A DNA stretch of 64,000 nucleotides, from positions 4,286 to 68,285 of the forward strand of contig CABQMF010000008.1 of NCBI GenBank assembly GCA_902465265.1, given 5' to 3'. This DNA is from an uncultured Collinsella sp. GTDB lineage: Bacteria; Actinomycetota; Coriobacteriia; Coriobacteriales; Coriobacteriaceae. The notes below the pieces were generated by a model that searched no databases, had not been told where the DNA came from, and worked only from the letters and a program-made list of their open reading frames with translations. Positions within the stretch are counted from its first letter, which is position 1. Every line of letters starts with the position of its first letter. The translations under genes were made by a program, and so were the position numbers. This document shows, in pieces, positions 32,963 to 42,769 of this stretch.

Positions 32963-34327
32963 CTAGTTCTTGAGCGAGTTCAGCGGTGCCGGGAAGCGTC
33001 CACCACGGTGGGCAAGCACGGTGCCGGCGTTGGGGTTCACCGGCATGATGGGCGCACGGCCAAACAGGCCGCCGTACTCGACGCAGTCGCCCACGCCCTT
33101 GCCAATGGCGGGAATCACGCGCACGGCCGTAGTCTTGTTGTTGATGACGCCGATAGCCATCTCGTCGGCGATGATGCCGGCGATGGTCTCGACCTGGGTG
33201 TCACCGGGGATGGCGATCATGTCCAGGCCAACGGAGCACACGCAGGTCATGGCCTCGAGCTTCTCGAGCGAAAGCGCGCCAGCCTCGACGGCGGCGATCA
33301 TGCCGGCGTCCTCGGACACGGGGATAAAGGCGCCGGAGAGACCACCCACGCTGGAGCTGGCCATGACGCCGCCCTTCTTGACGGCATCGTTGAGCATGGC
33401 GAGCGCGCAGGTCGTGCCCGGGCCACCGCAGGTGCCAACACCGATGATCTCGAGGATGCGGGCAACGGAGTCGCCGATGGCAGGCGTGGGAGCCAGCGAC
33501 AGGTCGACAATGCCCTTCTCGACACCCAGGCGATGGGCGGCTTCGCGGCTCATGAGCTCGCCGGCGCGGGTGATCTTAAAGGCGGTCTGCTTAATCTTCT
33601 CGGCGACTTCCATCATCGATGCAGAATCGGGCAGCGTCTCCAGGGCCGCGGCCATAACGCCGGGGCCCGAGACGCCTACGTTGATGACGGCGTCGGCCTC
33701 GCCACCGCCGTGGACGGCGCCCGCCATAAACGGGGAGTCCTCGACCATATTGGCAAAGCAGACAAACTTGGAAGCGCCGACGGAGTCCTGGTCGGCCGTG
33801 AGCTTAGCGGCGTCGATGATGGTCTGCGCAGCCATGAGTACGGCGTCCATGTTGATGCCGGCACGCAGACTGGCGACGTTGACGCTGGAGCAGACGCGGC
33901 TCGTGGTGGCGAGCGCCTGCGGGATGGACTGGATGACGCGGCGGTCGGCGTCGCCGATGCCCTTCTGGACGAGCGCGGAGAAGCCACCCAGGTAATCGAT
34001 GCCGAGCGTCTCGGCCGCGCGGTCGAGGGCATGCGCGATGGGGGTGAGGTCCTCATCCTTGCAGCACGCGGCGATCTGCGCCACCGGGGTGACGGAGACG
34101 CGCTTGTTGACGATGGGGATACCGTACTCGCGCTCGAGGTTCTCGGCGGTTTCGACCAGGTGCTCAGCCGTGTGCGTCACGTGGTCGTAGATCTTCGTGC
34201 ACATGCGGTCGAGGTTCTCGTCACCGCAACCCATGAGCGAAACACCCATGGTGATGGTCCTGATGTCGAGGTTCTGCTCCTCAACCATGCCGCGGGTTTC
34301 CGCGATTTCTGCGGGCGTGATCGCCAT
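32963..34327 (-). CDS. UPF0210 / DUF711 (PFL-like) family protein
   Basis: A 454-aa protein. The start at 34327 gives AGGAG 8 bp upstream and the product MAITPAEIAETRGMVEEQNL, the usual N-terminus of UPF0210; an upstream in-frame start lacks an RBS. Conserved stretches include TMGVSLMGC, NKRVSVTPVAQI, GGPGTTCALAMLNDAVKKGG and the C-terminal HRGGRFPAP. The family resembles glycyl-radical enzymes structurally but its reaction is not established. The ACT-domain protein often encoded beside it is not present here. Confidence 0.88.
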   Translation of the reverse strand: MAITPAEIAETRGMVEEQNLDIRTITMGVSLMGCGDENLDRMCTKIYDHVTHTAEHLVETAENLEREYGIPIVNKRVSVTPVAQIAACCKDEDLTPIAHALDRAAETLGIDYLGGFSALVQKGIGDADRRVIQSIPQALATTSRVCSSVNVASLRAGINMDAVLMAAQTIIDAAKLTADQDSVGASKFVCFANMVEDSPFMAGAVHGGGEADAVINVGVSGPGVMAAALETLPDSASMMEVAEKIKQTAFKITRAGELMSREAAHRLGVEKGIVDLSLAPTPAIGDSVARILEIIGVGTCGGPGTTCALAMLNDAVKKGGVMASSSVGGLSGAFIPVSEDAGMIAAVEAGALSLEKLEAMTCVCSVGLDMIAIPGDTQVETIAGIIADEMAIGVINNKTTAVRVIPAIGKGVGDCVEYGGLFGRAPIMPVNPNAGTVLAHRGGRFPAPLNSLKN

Positions 34328-34372
34328 CCTTGCGCTCCTATCTGCCAAAACGAGCATAGTCTTATCTATTCT

Positions 34373-34410
34373 AACGTGCCGCACGTGCCAAGTGGCGCGT
34401 GCGGCACGTT
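34373..34410. terminator. Hairpin between metH and the UPF0210 gene
   Basis: Perfect 13-bp stem AACGTGCCGCACG / CGTGCGGCACGTT with a 12-nt loop. T-tracts are weak on both sides. Confidence 0.6.
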
Positions 34411-34435
34411 TTGGTGCTCGGTTGTTTCCGTCGTG

Positions 34436-36991
34436 TTACTGCCCAAAGACCTCTTCGGCGATGCGTGCGCTCTCGGCGGCGTCCTTGGCGTAGTAGTCCG
34501 CGCCGATCTGCTTGGCGTATTCGGGGGTGAGTACGGCGCCGCCTACGATGATCTTGACGCCCGGCACCTCGGCATGAAGCAGCTTGATGGTCTCCTCCAT
34601 GGCGACGACCGTGGTAGTCATAAGCGCCGAGAGGCCGACGAGCTTAATGTCGCGCTCCTGTACGGTCTTGAGCACCTCTTGCGGGTCGACGTCGCGGCCT
34701 AGGTCAAAGACGGTGTAGCCGTAGTTATCGAGCAGCATCTTGACGATGTTCTTACCGATATCGTGGATGTCACCTTTAACGGTGGCCACGCAGATCTTGC
34801 CCTTGTCGGCAATCTCGCCGGCGGGCATCAGGCGCTTGATGGTGTCGAAGCCCACACGCGCGGCCTCGGCCGAGGCCATGAGCTGCGGCAAGAAGAACTT
34901 GCCCTGGTCAAAGAGGACGCCAACCTCGTCGAGGGCGGGGATAAAGTGGTTGTTGATGAGGTCCATGGCGTCGTGATCTGCCAGCAGACGCTCGGTCTCG
35001 GCCGCGATTTCGCCCTTGCGGCCCGAGACGACCATGTGGCGTATGGGGTCGTCCTCGGCGCTTGCAGTGGTGCTTGCGGCAGCCGCGGCATCGCTCGATG
35101 CCGACTGAGCGGCCGCCGGGTTCGCGGCGATCTTATACGGATCGGTCCAGCCGGCGTAGCGCTCGATGTATCCGGTCGAGCCCTCGTCCTCAACGCTCAG
35201 CACGCGATAGCTGTAGACGGTATCCATAAAGCGCTTGGAACCCGGGTTCATGATGGGGGCGTCCAGACCTGCACCAAAGGCGGCGGCCAAAAAGACCGAG
35301 CCTAGCAGCGGGCGGGCAGGCAGACCAAAGCTGATGTTCGACACGCCGAGCGCGCATTTGACGCCCAGGCGCTCCTTGCACAGGGACATGGCGCGCAGGA
35401 TCTGTTCGGCCTGGCGCTGGTTGGTCGAGGCGGTCATGACCAGGCAGTCGATAAGGATGCGGTCCGGGCCGATGCCGTAACGGGCGGCTTCGGCCACAAT
35501 GCGCTCGGCGATGGCATAGCGTGCCTCGGCGGTATCGGGGATGCCGCCCTCGTCGAGCGTGAGGCCGACGACGTTGGTGCCGTAGTGGGCGACCAGCGGG
35601 AAGATTTCGTCCATGATCTGCTGTTTGCCATTGACCGAGTTGATGATGGGCTTGCCGGCGTAGCGACGTACGGCGGCCTCGACGGCGGCGGGGTCGGTGG
35701 AGTCGATCTGCAGCGGCAGCAGCGTGGAGCCTTGGAGCTGCTCGGTCGCTTGCTGGATGACCTTGACCTCGTCGATCTCGGGCAGGCCCACGTTGACGTC
35801 CAGGATGTCGGCGCCTTGCTCCTGCTGGCTGATGCCCTGGCTCACGACGTAGTCCAGGTCGCCGTCGCGTAGGGCCTGCTGCAGGCGCTTTTTGCCGGTG
35901 GGGTTGATGCGCTCGCCGATGACGGCGATCTTGTGGCCGTCGCAGGGGAGGTCCACGACCGTCTGGGCGCTCGTGGCCGACATGCTGGGTTTGCGGTGAC
36001 GCGGGCTGGGCGTGTGGTTGTCGATGAGGGTGCGAAGTGCCGCCATGTGCGTGGGCGTGGTACCGCAGCATCCACCGACGACGCTCACGCCGTCGGCGAT
36101 CATGCCGGCGACGGCCTCGGCGTACTCGGGGGCTTGGATGTCAAAGACGGTATTGCCGTCGTCGTCCACGCGGGGCAGTCCCGCATTGGCCTGCACCATA
36201 ACGGGCTTGTCGGTAACGGTGAGCATGCGCGCGGCGAGCCCTCGGAGCTCGGCCGGTCCCTGACTGCAGTTGATGCCCAGGACGTCGGCGCCGATGGCGT
36301 CGAGGGTGATGGCGGCGACCTCGGGGCTCGTGCCCAAGAAGGTGCGGCCGTCTTCCTCAAAGGTCATGGTGGCAAAGACGGGCAGGTCAGAATTCTCGCG
36401 GCAGGCGAGGACTGCCGCCTTGATCTCGGCAAGATCGGTCATGGTCTCGATAATAAAGAGGTCCACACCCGCATCGACGCCGGCACGCACTTCCTCGGCA
36501 AAGAGGTCATAGGCCTCGTCGAAGCTCAGGGTGCCCAGGGGGCGAAGCAGCGCGCCGATGGGACCGATATCGCCGGCGACGTAGCGGGCGCCGGCCTCGC
36601 GGGCGCAGGTGACTGCCGCGGCAAAGACGTCTGCCACGGTGGCGGCGCCGTCGAGCTTGTGGGCGTTGGCGCCAAAGGTGTTGGCGGTGATCACGTCGCA
36701 GCCGGCCTCGACGTACTGACGTTGAATATCGCTAATGACCTGGGGCTCCTCAAAGTTGAGCAACTCGGGCAGGGCGCCGGCCTTCATGCCGGCCGCCTGC
36801 AGCATGGTGCCCATGCCGCCGTCGAACAGCAAGTGTCCCGTGCCCTCGATAGCGGCGCGCAGGCGATCGTCCTTAATGCGAAGGTCATCGATCGTGCGCG
36901 TTTTGTACGCGGCACCGTTGCAGCGCGCAGCATTGACGGGTGCCGCCAGCGCGGCACCGTCCAGATCATGAGTGATAAGCGGAGTAAACAT
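34436..36991 (-). CDS. metH: B12-dependent methionine synthase lacking the reactivation domain
   Basis: An 851-aa enzyme; ATG 36991 with TTAGGAG upstream on the minus strand. A homocysteine-binding domain (about 50-330) carries the zinc cysteines GINCSQG and GGCCGTTP. The pterin domain (355-610, IGERINPTGKKRL) follows. After an Ala/Ser-rich linker (about 628-655) come the cap and the B12 domain with DIHDIGK (D741, H743 as cobalt ligand, G746). It transfers methyl from methyltetrahydrofolate to homocysteine. E. coli MetH is about 1230 aa and includes an activation domain; here that function is in the gene just upstream at 37001. Last gene of metF-reactivation-metH. Confidence 0.95.
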   Translation of the reverse strand: MFTPLITHDLDGAALAAPVNAARCNGAAYKTRTIDDLRIKDDRLRAAIEGTGHLLFDGGMGTMLQAAGMKAGALPELLNFEEPQVISDIQRQYVEAGCDVITANTFGANAHKLDGAATVADVFAAAVTCAREAGARYVAGDIGPIGALLRPLGTLSFDEAYDLFAEEVRAGVDAGVDLFIIETMTDLAEIKAAVLACRENSDLPVFATMTFEEDGRTFLGTSPEVAAITLDAIGADVLGINCSQGPAELRGLAARMLTVTDKPVMVQANAGLPRVDDDGNTVFDIQAPEYAEAVAGMIADGVSVVGGCCGTTPTHMAALRTLIDNHTPSPRHRKPSMSATSAQTVVDLPCDGHKIAVIGERINPTGKKRLQQALRDGDLDYVVSQGISQQEQGADILDVNVGLPEIDEVKVIQQATEQLQGSTLLPLQIDSTDPAAVEAAVRRYAGKPIINSVNGKQQIMDEIFPLVAHYGTNVVGLTLDEGGIPDTAEARYAIAERIVAEAARYGIGPDRILIDCLVMTASTNQRQAEQILRAMSLCKERLGVKCALGVSNISFGLPARPLLGSVFLAAAFGAGLDAPIMNPGSKRFMDTVYSYRVLSVEDEGSTGYIERYAGWTDPYKIAANPAAAQSASSDAAAAASTTASAEDDPIRHMVVSGRKGEIAAETERLLADHDAMDLINNHFIPALDEVGVLFDQGKFFLPQLMASAEAARVGFDTIKRLMPAGEIADKGKICVATVKGDIHDIGKNIVKMLLDNYGYTVFDLGRDVDPQEVLKTVQERDIKLVGLSALMTTTVVAMEETIKLLHAEVPGVKIIVGGAVLTPEYAKQIGADYYAKDAAESARIAEEVFGQ

Positions 36992-37000
36992 CGATGGCTC

Positions 37001-37789
37001 CTAATGGCTGGAATAGCAGGTGGTGTGGGCGGCGCGGAAGCGGCAGTGCTCACGCATGCGGCAGATATTGCAGGTGGGGCGGCTCTGGGCGTCGTGGACT
37101 TCGCCGTCAAACAGGCCGATCACCGCGGTCACGCTCTTGGTGGGCATGAGCAGGCTGGTGGGGGTGACGGTCAGGCCGATGAGCCGCGTGGCGTTGAGCG
37201 CATTGACGATCGAGCGCTGGGCCGAGAGCGGGCAGTCGCCATAGCCGGGACTAAAGCGCCAGTTGCCGGCGAGCCCATGAACGGCGGCGTCCGTCTTGAC
37301 CTGCTGGTCCATTTGCTCAACGGCGGCTTCTACATAGGCAGAGCATGCGGCGTCGAGCACGGCGCCTTCCAGGGGTTGCTGAGCTCCGGTGGTTCGCAGA
37401 CGGCGTTCGGCAGACATCCCGAGGGTACATGCCATGAGCGCCGCCAGGCGGGCGTCCTTAAGGTGGCGATAGATATCACGACCCCGCAGCTCAACATTGG
37501 TGCCAACCAAGCGGATGCAGGGCTCGCCCTGCTCGTCAACGCCCGTGGCATCGACGGCAAACACTCGTCGCACGCCGCGGGGCTCGATATCCAGCTCTAG
37601 GCGCTCGACCACAAGCTCAATTCGTCGTGACAGCTCGGGCTCAATCTGCTGGCCGCCGTAGCCCAGATACCGCAGCATCTCGGCACGGTCGACACGAGGG
37701 TGGTGGGCAGCGTCGATACGGTAAAGCGCCGGCGACGCAAGGTCGGCCGGCACTTCAACAACGGTTGTATCGACGTGCGGTTTTTCCAT
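37001..37789 (-). CDS. Stand-alone methionine synthase reactivation protein
   Basis: A 262-aa protein matching the MetH activation domain: RFSPGYGDCPLSAQ corresponds to the AdoMet-binding RxSPGYGxxP motif, and the C-terminus has a cysteine cluster (CNICRMREHC). Separate reactivation subunits next to truncated MetH are known, for example in Thermotoga. It would use AdoMet and an electron donor to restore methylcob(III)alamin from oxidised cob(II)alamin. It overlaps the metF stop by one base and ends 9 bp before metH. Confidence 0.88.
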   Translation of the reverse strand: MEKPHVDTTVVEVPADLASPALYRIDAAHHPRVDRAEMLRYLGYGGQQIEPELSRRIELVVERLELDIEPRGVRRVFAVDATGVDEQGEPCIRLVGTNVELRGRDIYRHLKDARLAALMACTLGMSAERRLRTTGAQQPLEGAVLDAACSAYVEAAVEQMDQQVKTDAAVHGLAGNWRFSPGYGDCPLSAQRSIVNALNATRLIGLTVTPTSLLMPTKSVTAVIGLFDGEVHDAQSRPTCNICRMREHCRFRAAHTTCYSSH

Positions 37790-38661
37790 TACCCCAGGCG
37801 CTCCATAATGGTCGCGGCGATTGCAGGACGGTTCATAGTGTACAGGTGCAGACCGTCGGCGCCGTGCTCCTTAAGGTCGCAAAGCTGACGAGCAGCATAA
37901 TCTACACCGGCTGTCTGCAGGCTCTCGGGGTCGTTCTCGTACTTGGCGAGGATCTTGATGACGGGGGAGGGCAGCGACGCGCCGCACATAAAGACCATGC
38001 GGCTGATCTGCGACTTGCCCATAAACGGCATGATGCCCGCGGTAATGGGCACGGTGATGCCGGCCTTGTCGGCAAGCTCGCGGAAGCGATAGAAGCACTC
38101 GTTATCAAAGAAGAGCTGTGTCACAAAGAAGCTTGCGCCGGCATCTTGCTTTTGCTTGAGGTGCTCGACCGAGACGTTGAGGTCCTCGCAGGCAATGTGG
38201 CCCTCGGGGTAGGCTGCGGCGCCCACGCAAAAGCCGGCGTCGACGAGCTCGGGGATGAGGTCGCGGGCGTAGGCGTAGTCCGAGGCGGGCTTGTCGTCCT
38301 CAGTCGCGCCAGCGGGAAGATCACCACGCAGGGCCAGGATGTTTTCAACGCCGGCGGTGCGATACTCGTCGATCTTGGCGGCGATATCGGCGTGCGAGCG
38401 GCCCACGCAGGTAAGGTGTGCCACCGAAGGTGTATCGAATTCGCTCGTAATCATATGCGCGATGGGGGCGGTGGTGGCACCGTTACCCGAGCCGCCGGCC
38501 GAGCAGGTGACCGAGACAAAGCTCGGCGAAAGCTTGCACAGATTGCCTGCCACTTCGCGAGCCGTGTCGAGGGTTAGCTCGCCCTTGGGCGGGAACATCT
38601 CAAACGAAACGGGTGCGGTGCCCTGGGATGCTGCCTGCTTAAAAACCTCGTCGACGCGCAT
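37789..38661 (-). CDS. metF: 5,10-methylenetetrahydrofolate reductase
   Basis: A 290-aa flavoenzyme; ATG 38661 has AAAGGAG 7 bp upstream and replaces a longer in-frame start. The motifs VSFEMFPPKGE, FVSVTCSAGGS, LALRGDLP and FFVTQLFFDNECFYRF define MetF. It makes the methyl donor used by the downstream metH, so the operon carries folate reduction, reactivation and methyl transfer together. Confidence 0.95.
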   Translation of the reverse strand: MRVDEVFKQAASQGTAPVSFEMFPPKGELTLDTAREVAGNLCKLSPSFVSVTCSAGGSGNGATTAPIAHMITSEFDTPSVAHLTCVGRSHADIAAKIDEYRTAGVENILALRGDLPAGATEDDKPASDYAYARDLIPELVDAGFCVGAAAYPEGHIACEDLNVSVEHLKQKQDAGASFFVTQLFFDNECFYRFRELADKAGITVPITAGIMPFMGKSQISRMVFMCGASLPSPVIKILAKYENDPESLQTAGVDYAARQLCDLKEHGADGLHLYTMNRPAIAATIMERLG

Positions 38662-38763
38662 ATCGTGCTCCTTTAGATGCCTGGATGCGATGTTTTGTTG
38701 CAAGGATTCTACAGCACCACTGCGCTAAGGCGGAGTTTCTCTCGCTATTTGGGGATACCAATC

Positions 38764-38850
38764 GAAAATGCTTCGCTATCGGCATTTCCTATAACAGGGC
38801 GGTCAATGTAGGATGGGGCTATATTGAATGGTATCTGATGCGAAATACCA
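38764..38850. promoter_or_regulatory. Inverted repeats in the metF upstream region
   Basis: Two repeats: GAAAATGC-N10-GCATTTCC (about 38764-38789) and TGGTAT-N10-ATACCA (38829-38850); another ATACCA lies at 38755. They are candidate operators for metF, divergent from the glutamine synthetase gene. I see no SAM or cobalamin riboswitch in 38662-39088. Confidence 0.4.
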
Positions 38851-38971
38851 GTTAAGAAAGCCCCGTCCCAAAAAGACTACCCGTAAACCATGCGGAGAGG
38901 TCTGCAATTTATACAGTTGATTGACTGTTGAGGGTGGCAATGCCGCCGTGATACGGTAACCTCATTGATTG

Positions 38972-39009
38972 GTTTCGCGACAGCAACATAACGGTAATGT
39001 CGCGGAAAC
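38972..39009. promoter_or_regulatory. Inverted repeat upstream of glutamine synthetase III
   Basis: GTTTCGCGACA (38972-38982) and TGTCGCGGAAAC (38998-39009) pair with one bulged base around a 15-nt loop, 80 bp before the ATG. It is either a leader hairpin or an operator for nitrogen control. Confidence 0.45.
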
Positions 39010-39088
39010 ACGGCGAGTCTAAGCTATGACTCGTTCGTTAGTAATCAACACCGCATCTCACGCGGTGCCGATACGAAGGGAGTTCCGT

Positions 39089-41176
<2,088 letters not shown>

Positions 41177-41200
41177 CAGACGCGTTTGATTTTGCGCTCG

Positions 41201-41232
41201 AAGGGGTCTCGCCTGTGCGAGGCCCCTTTTTT
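41201..41232 (+). terminator. Terminator of glutamine synthetase III
   Basis: Stem AGGGGTCTCGC / GCGAGGCCCCT with CTGT loop and TTTTTT. Confidence 0.9.
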
Positions 41233-41356
41233 GTCGACCGGGTCGTCTTTGAACATGCTGTCGAGCGAGCGTTTCGCGCGGGGCATCTTGAAAGTTGTAA
41301 CCTGTTTTGGCATGCGGATGTTTCGGGCATTTGTTCATAAAGGGGAGGATTATCCG

Positions 41357-42118
41357 ATGAAGGTATTCGATATCGTGTTTAGCCCGACGGGTGGAACGGA
41401 AAAGGTGTCTGGATACATTGCCAATGCGTTGGATGGGGAAACCGTTGCTGTGGATCTGGCCGATAGCGGGTTGGGGTTTCGTACGGTTGCGATGACAAAA
41501 GAGGATGTAGCCGTAATCGCGGTGCCCTCGTATGGCGGGCGAGTCCCAGCTGTGGCCGTGGAGCGCTTGGGAATGGTGCGAGGGAACGATGCACGGGCGG
41601 TTCTGGTTTGTGTTTACGGAAATCGCGCGTATGAGGACACGCTGGTCGAGCTTGAGGACGCGGCAAAGGGCGCGGGCTTTCGGGTGATCGCGGCGGTTTC
41701 AGCTATCGCCGAGCATTCTATTGTTCGCCAGTTTGCAGCCGGTCGGCCAGACCCACAGGACGCGGCGCAGCTCGCTGGGTTTGCGAATCAGATTCAGCAA
41801 AAGATATCTGCAGGAGATGCTTCTGAGCCGGCTATTCCGGGCAATCGCCCCTATAAGAAGGCCGGGGGCACCAGTATGGTGCCTAAGGCTACAAAAGAGT
41901 GCACCGCCTGCGGGGCTTGCGGCGCAGCGTGTCCCGTTGGCGCTATCGATAAAGACGACCCCAAGCGGGTGGACAAAAAGGCCTGCATTTCATGCATGCG
42001 CTGTGTGTCTGTATGCCCGCGGGGCGCGCGTGGGCTAAATCCTGTCATGCTCTCTGCGGCTACCAAGATGTTGAGTAAAGCCTGTGCCGAGCGGAAGGAG
42101 TGCGAGCTGTTTGTCTAG
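41357..42118 (+). CDS. Flavodoxin-like protein with two 4Fe-4S clusters (EFR1-type)
   Basis: A 253-aa protein; ATG 41357 has AGGGGAGGA upstream. The N-terminus is flavodoxin-like (FDIVFSPTGGTEKVSGYIA, the FMN phosphate loop), with PSYGGRVP as a second FMN contact. The C-terminus has two CxxCxxCxxxC sets (CTACGACGAACPVGAI and CISCMRCVSVCPRGA). It probably moves electrons between ferredoxin pools and reductive enzymes in this anaerobe; the partner is unknown. Confidence 0.88.
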   Translation: MKVFDIVFSPTGGTEKVSGYIANALDGETVAVDLADSGLGFRTVAMTKEDVAVIAVPSYGGRVPAVAVERLGMVRGNDARAVLVCVYGNRAYEDTLVELEDAAKGAGFRVIAAVSAIAEHSIVRQFAAGRPDPQDAAQLAGFANQIQQKISAGDASEPAIPGNRPYKKAGGTSMVPKATKECTACGACGAACPVGAIDKDDPKRVDKKACISCMRCVSVCPRGARGLNPVMLSAATKMLSKACAERKECELFV

Positions 42119-42158
42119 CGCAAGGGCATTGAGTCTTCTTCATCTAATGTCAAGAAAG

Positions 42159-42192
42159 AACGAACCCGTGCGATGGTGCTCGCGCGGGTTCG
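42159..42192 (-). terminator. GC-rich hairpin downstream of tRNA-Glu
   Basis: Stem ACGAACCCGTGCG / CGCGCGGGTTCGT-like pairing (one mismatch), with T-rich TTCTTTCTT on the minus strand. May back up the tRNA terminator or serve the flavodoxin gene on the plus strand. Confidence 0.55.
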
Positions 42193-42203
42193 TGCATTTT
42201 CGC

Positions 42204-42220
42204 GTTGGTGCCCCCAGCGG
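42204..42220 (-). repeat. Copy of the tRNA-Glu 3' end
   Basis: TGGTGCCCCCAGCGGGA is identical to 42395-42411, the 3' acceptor end plus CCA of tRNA-Glu (minus strand), 191 bp away in the same orientation. It could be a relic attachment site. Confidence 0.6.
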
Positions 42221-42285
42221 GATGTCCGCGTGCGGCTTCCGCCGCCCGCTTCCGCTGCGTCGCTCCGCTCCTTGCGTGCTGCGCT

Positions 42286-42340
42286 GGAAAACGCTTGCGC
42301 GTTTCCTCAGCTCCGCACCCTGTCGGGTTCGAATCCCGGC
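42286..42340 (-). repeat. Anti-T-arm element, copy 3 (downstream of tRNA-Glu)
   Basis: On the minus strand: CGGGATTCGAACCCG (complement of the tRNA-Glu T-arm over 15 nt), then CAGGGTGCGGAGC and a hairpin AAACGC-GCAA-GCGTTT with GNRA loop. Same order and same orientation relative to the RNA gene as the copy after tmRNA. Confidence 0.65.
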
Positions 42341-42350
42341 GTATGGGTAG

Positions 42351-42385
42351 CAAAAAGCCCGCTACCGAATTGGTAGCGGGCTTCT
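42351..42385 (-). terminator. tRNA-Glu terminator (minus strand)
   Basis: Stem AAGCCCGCTACC / GGTAGCGGGCTT with GAATT-like loop; on the minus strand it is followed by TTTTT. Confidence 0.85.
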
Positions 42386-42394
42386 CAGATTCTG

Positions 42395-42471
42395 TGGTGC
42401 CCCCAGCGGGATTCGAACCCGCGATATCCACCTTGAAAGGGTGGCGTCCTTGGCCGCTAGACGATGGGGAC
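42395..42471 (-). tRNA. tRNA-Glu (anticodon TTC)
   Basis: Read on the minus strand: acceptor GTCCCCA, D-arm TCTAGCGGCC, anticodon loop CTTTCAA giving TTC, T-arm CGGGTTCGAATCCCG and 3' TGGGGGC plus A and encoded CCA. A -10 TATACT lies just upstream (plus-strand AGTATA 42482-42487). With GatCAB present, this or tRNA-Gln charging by GluRS is expected. Confidence 0.95.
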
Positions 42472-42575
42472 AGCGGGAAAGAGTATAGCAGACTTTTCAA
42501 TCCGTTCACATATCGTTGGCAGATTGAAAAACCACCACACAGGAGTGGGTTTCTATTCCGCTTTTCAAATATCTT

Positions 42576-42702
42576 AATCTGTAACATCTGGGCGGGCAAA
42601 TCGGCTCTATCTGTTACAGATCGAGACAGACGGCAGGCGTCGGGACGAACATCTCATTCTGTAACAGTAAGACGACTTTTAACGGTCTAGATGTTACAGA
42701 TT
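42576..42702. repeat. Cluster of four TGTTACAGA sites in inverted and direct array
   Basis: AATCTGTAACATCT (42576-42589) is the exact 14-bp inverse of AGATGTTACAGATT (42689-42702). Between them lie the palindrome ATCTGTTACAGAT (42609-42621) and TTCTGTAACAG (42657-42667). Sites 2 and 4 are each followed by a GAGACA direct repeat. No gene lies in 42472-42769. Confidence 0.7.
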
Positions 42703-42729
42703 GAGACAAACCGCTGGGACGGGGCAAAA

Positions 42730-42762
42730 CCACCACAAAGGTGCCTGTCCCCTTTGTGGTGG
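42730..42762. repeat. Dispersed hairpin family A, copy 5
   Basis: Nearly perfect arms CCACCACAAAGG / CCTTTGTGGTGG around TGCCTGTCC, 8 bp after the stop of the minus-strand MurT-GatD gene. Confidence 0.75.
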
Positions 42763-42769
42763 CGGGGCG

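Noticed and set aside
38662..39088. SAM or cobalamin riboswitch for the methionine operon
   Set aside because: None of the conserved S-box or B12-box sequences is visible on the minus strand upstream of metF.
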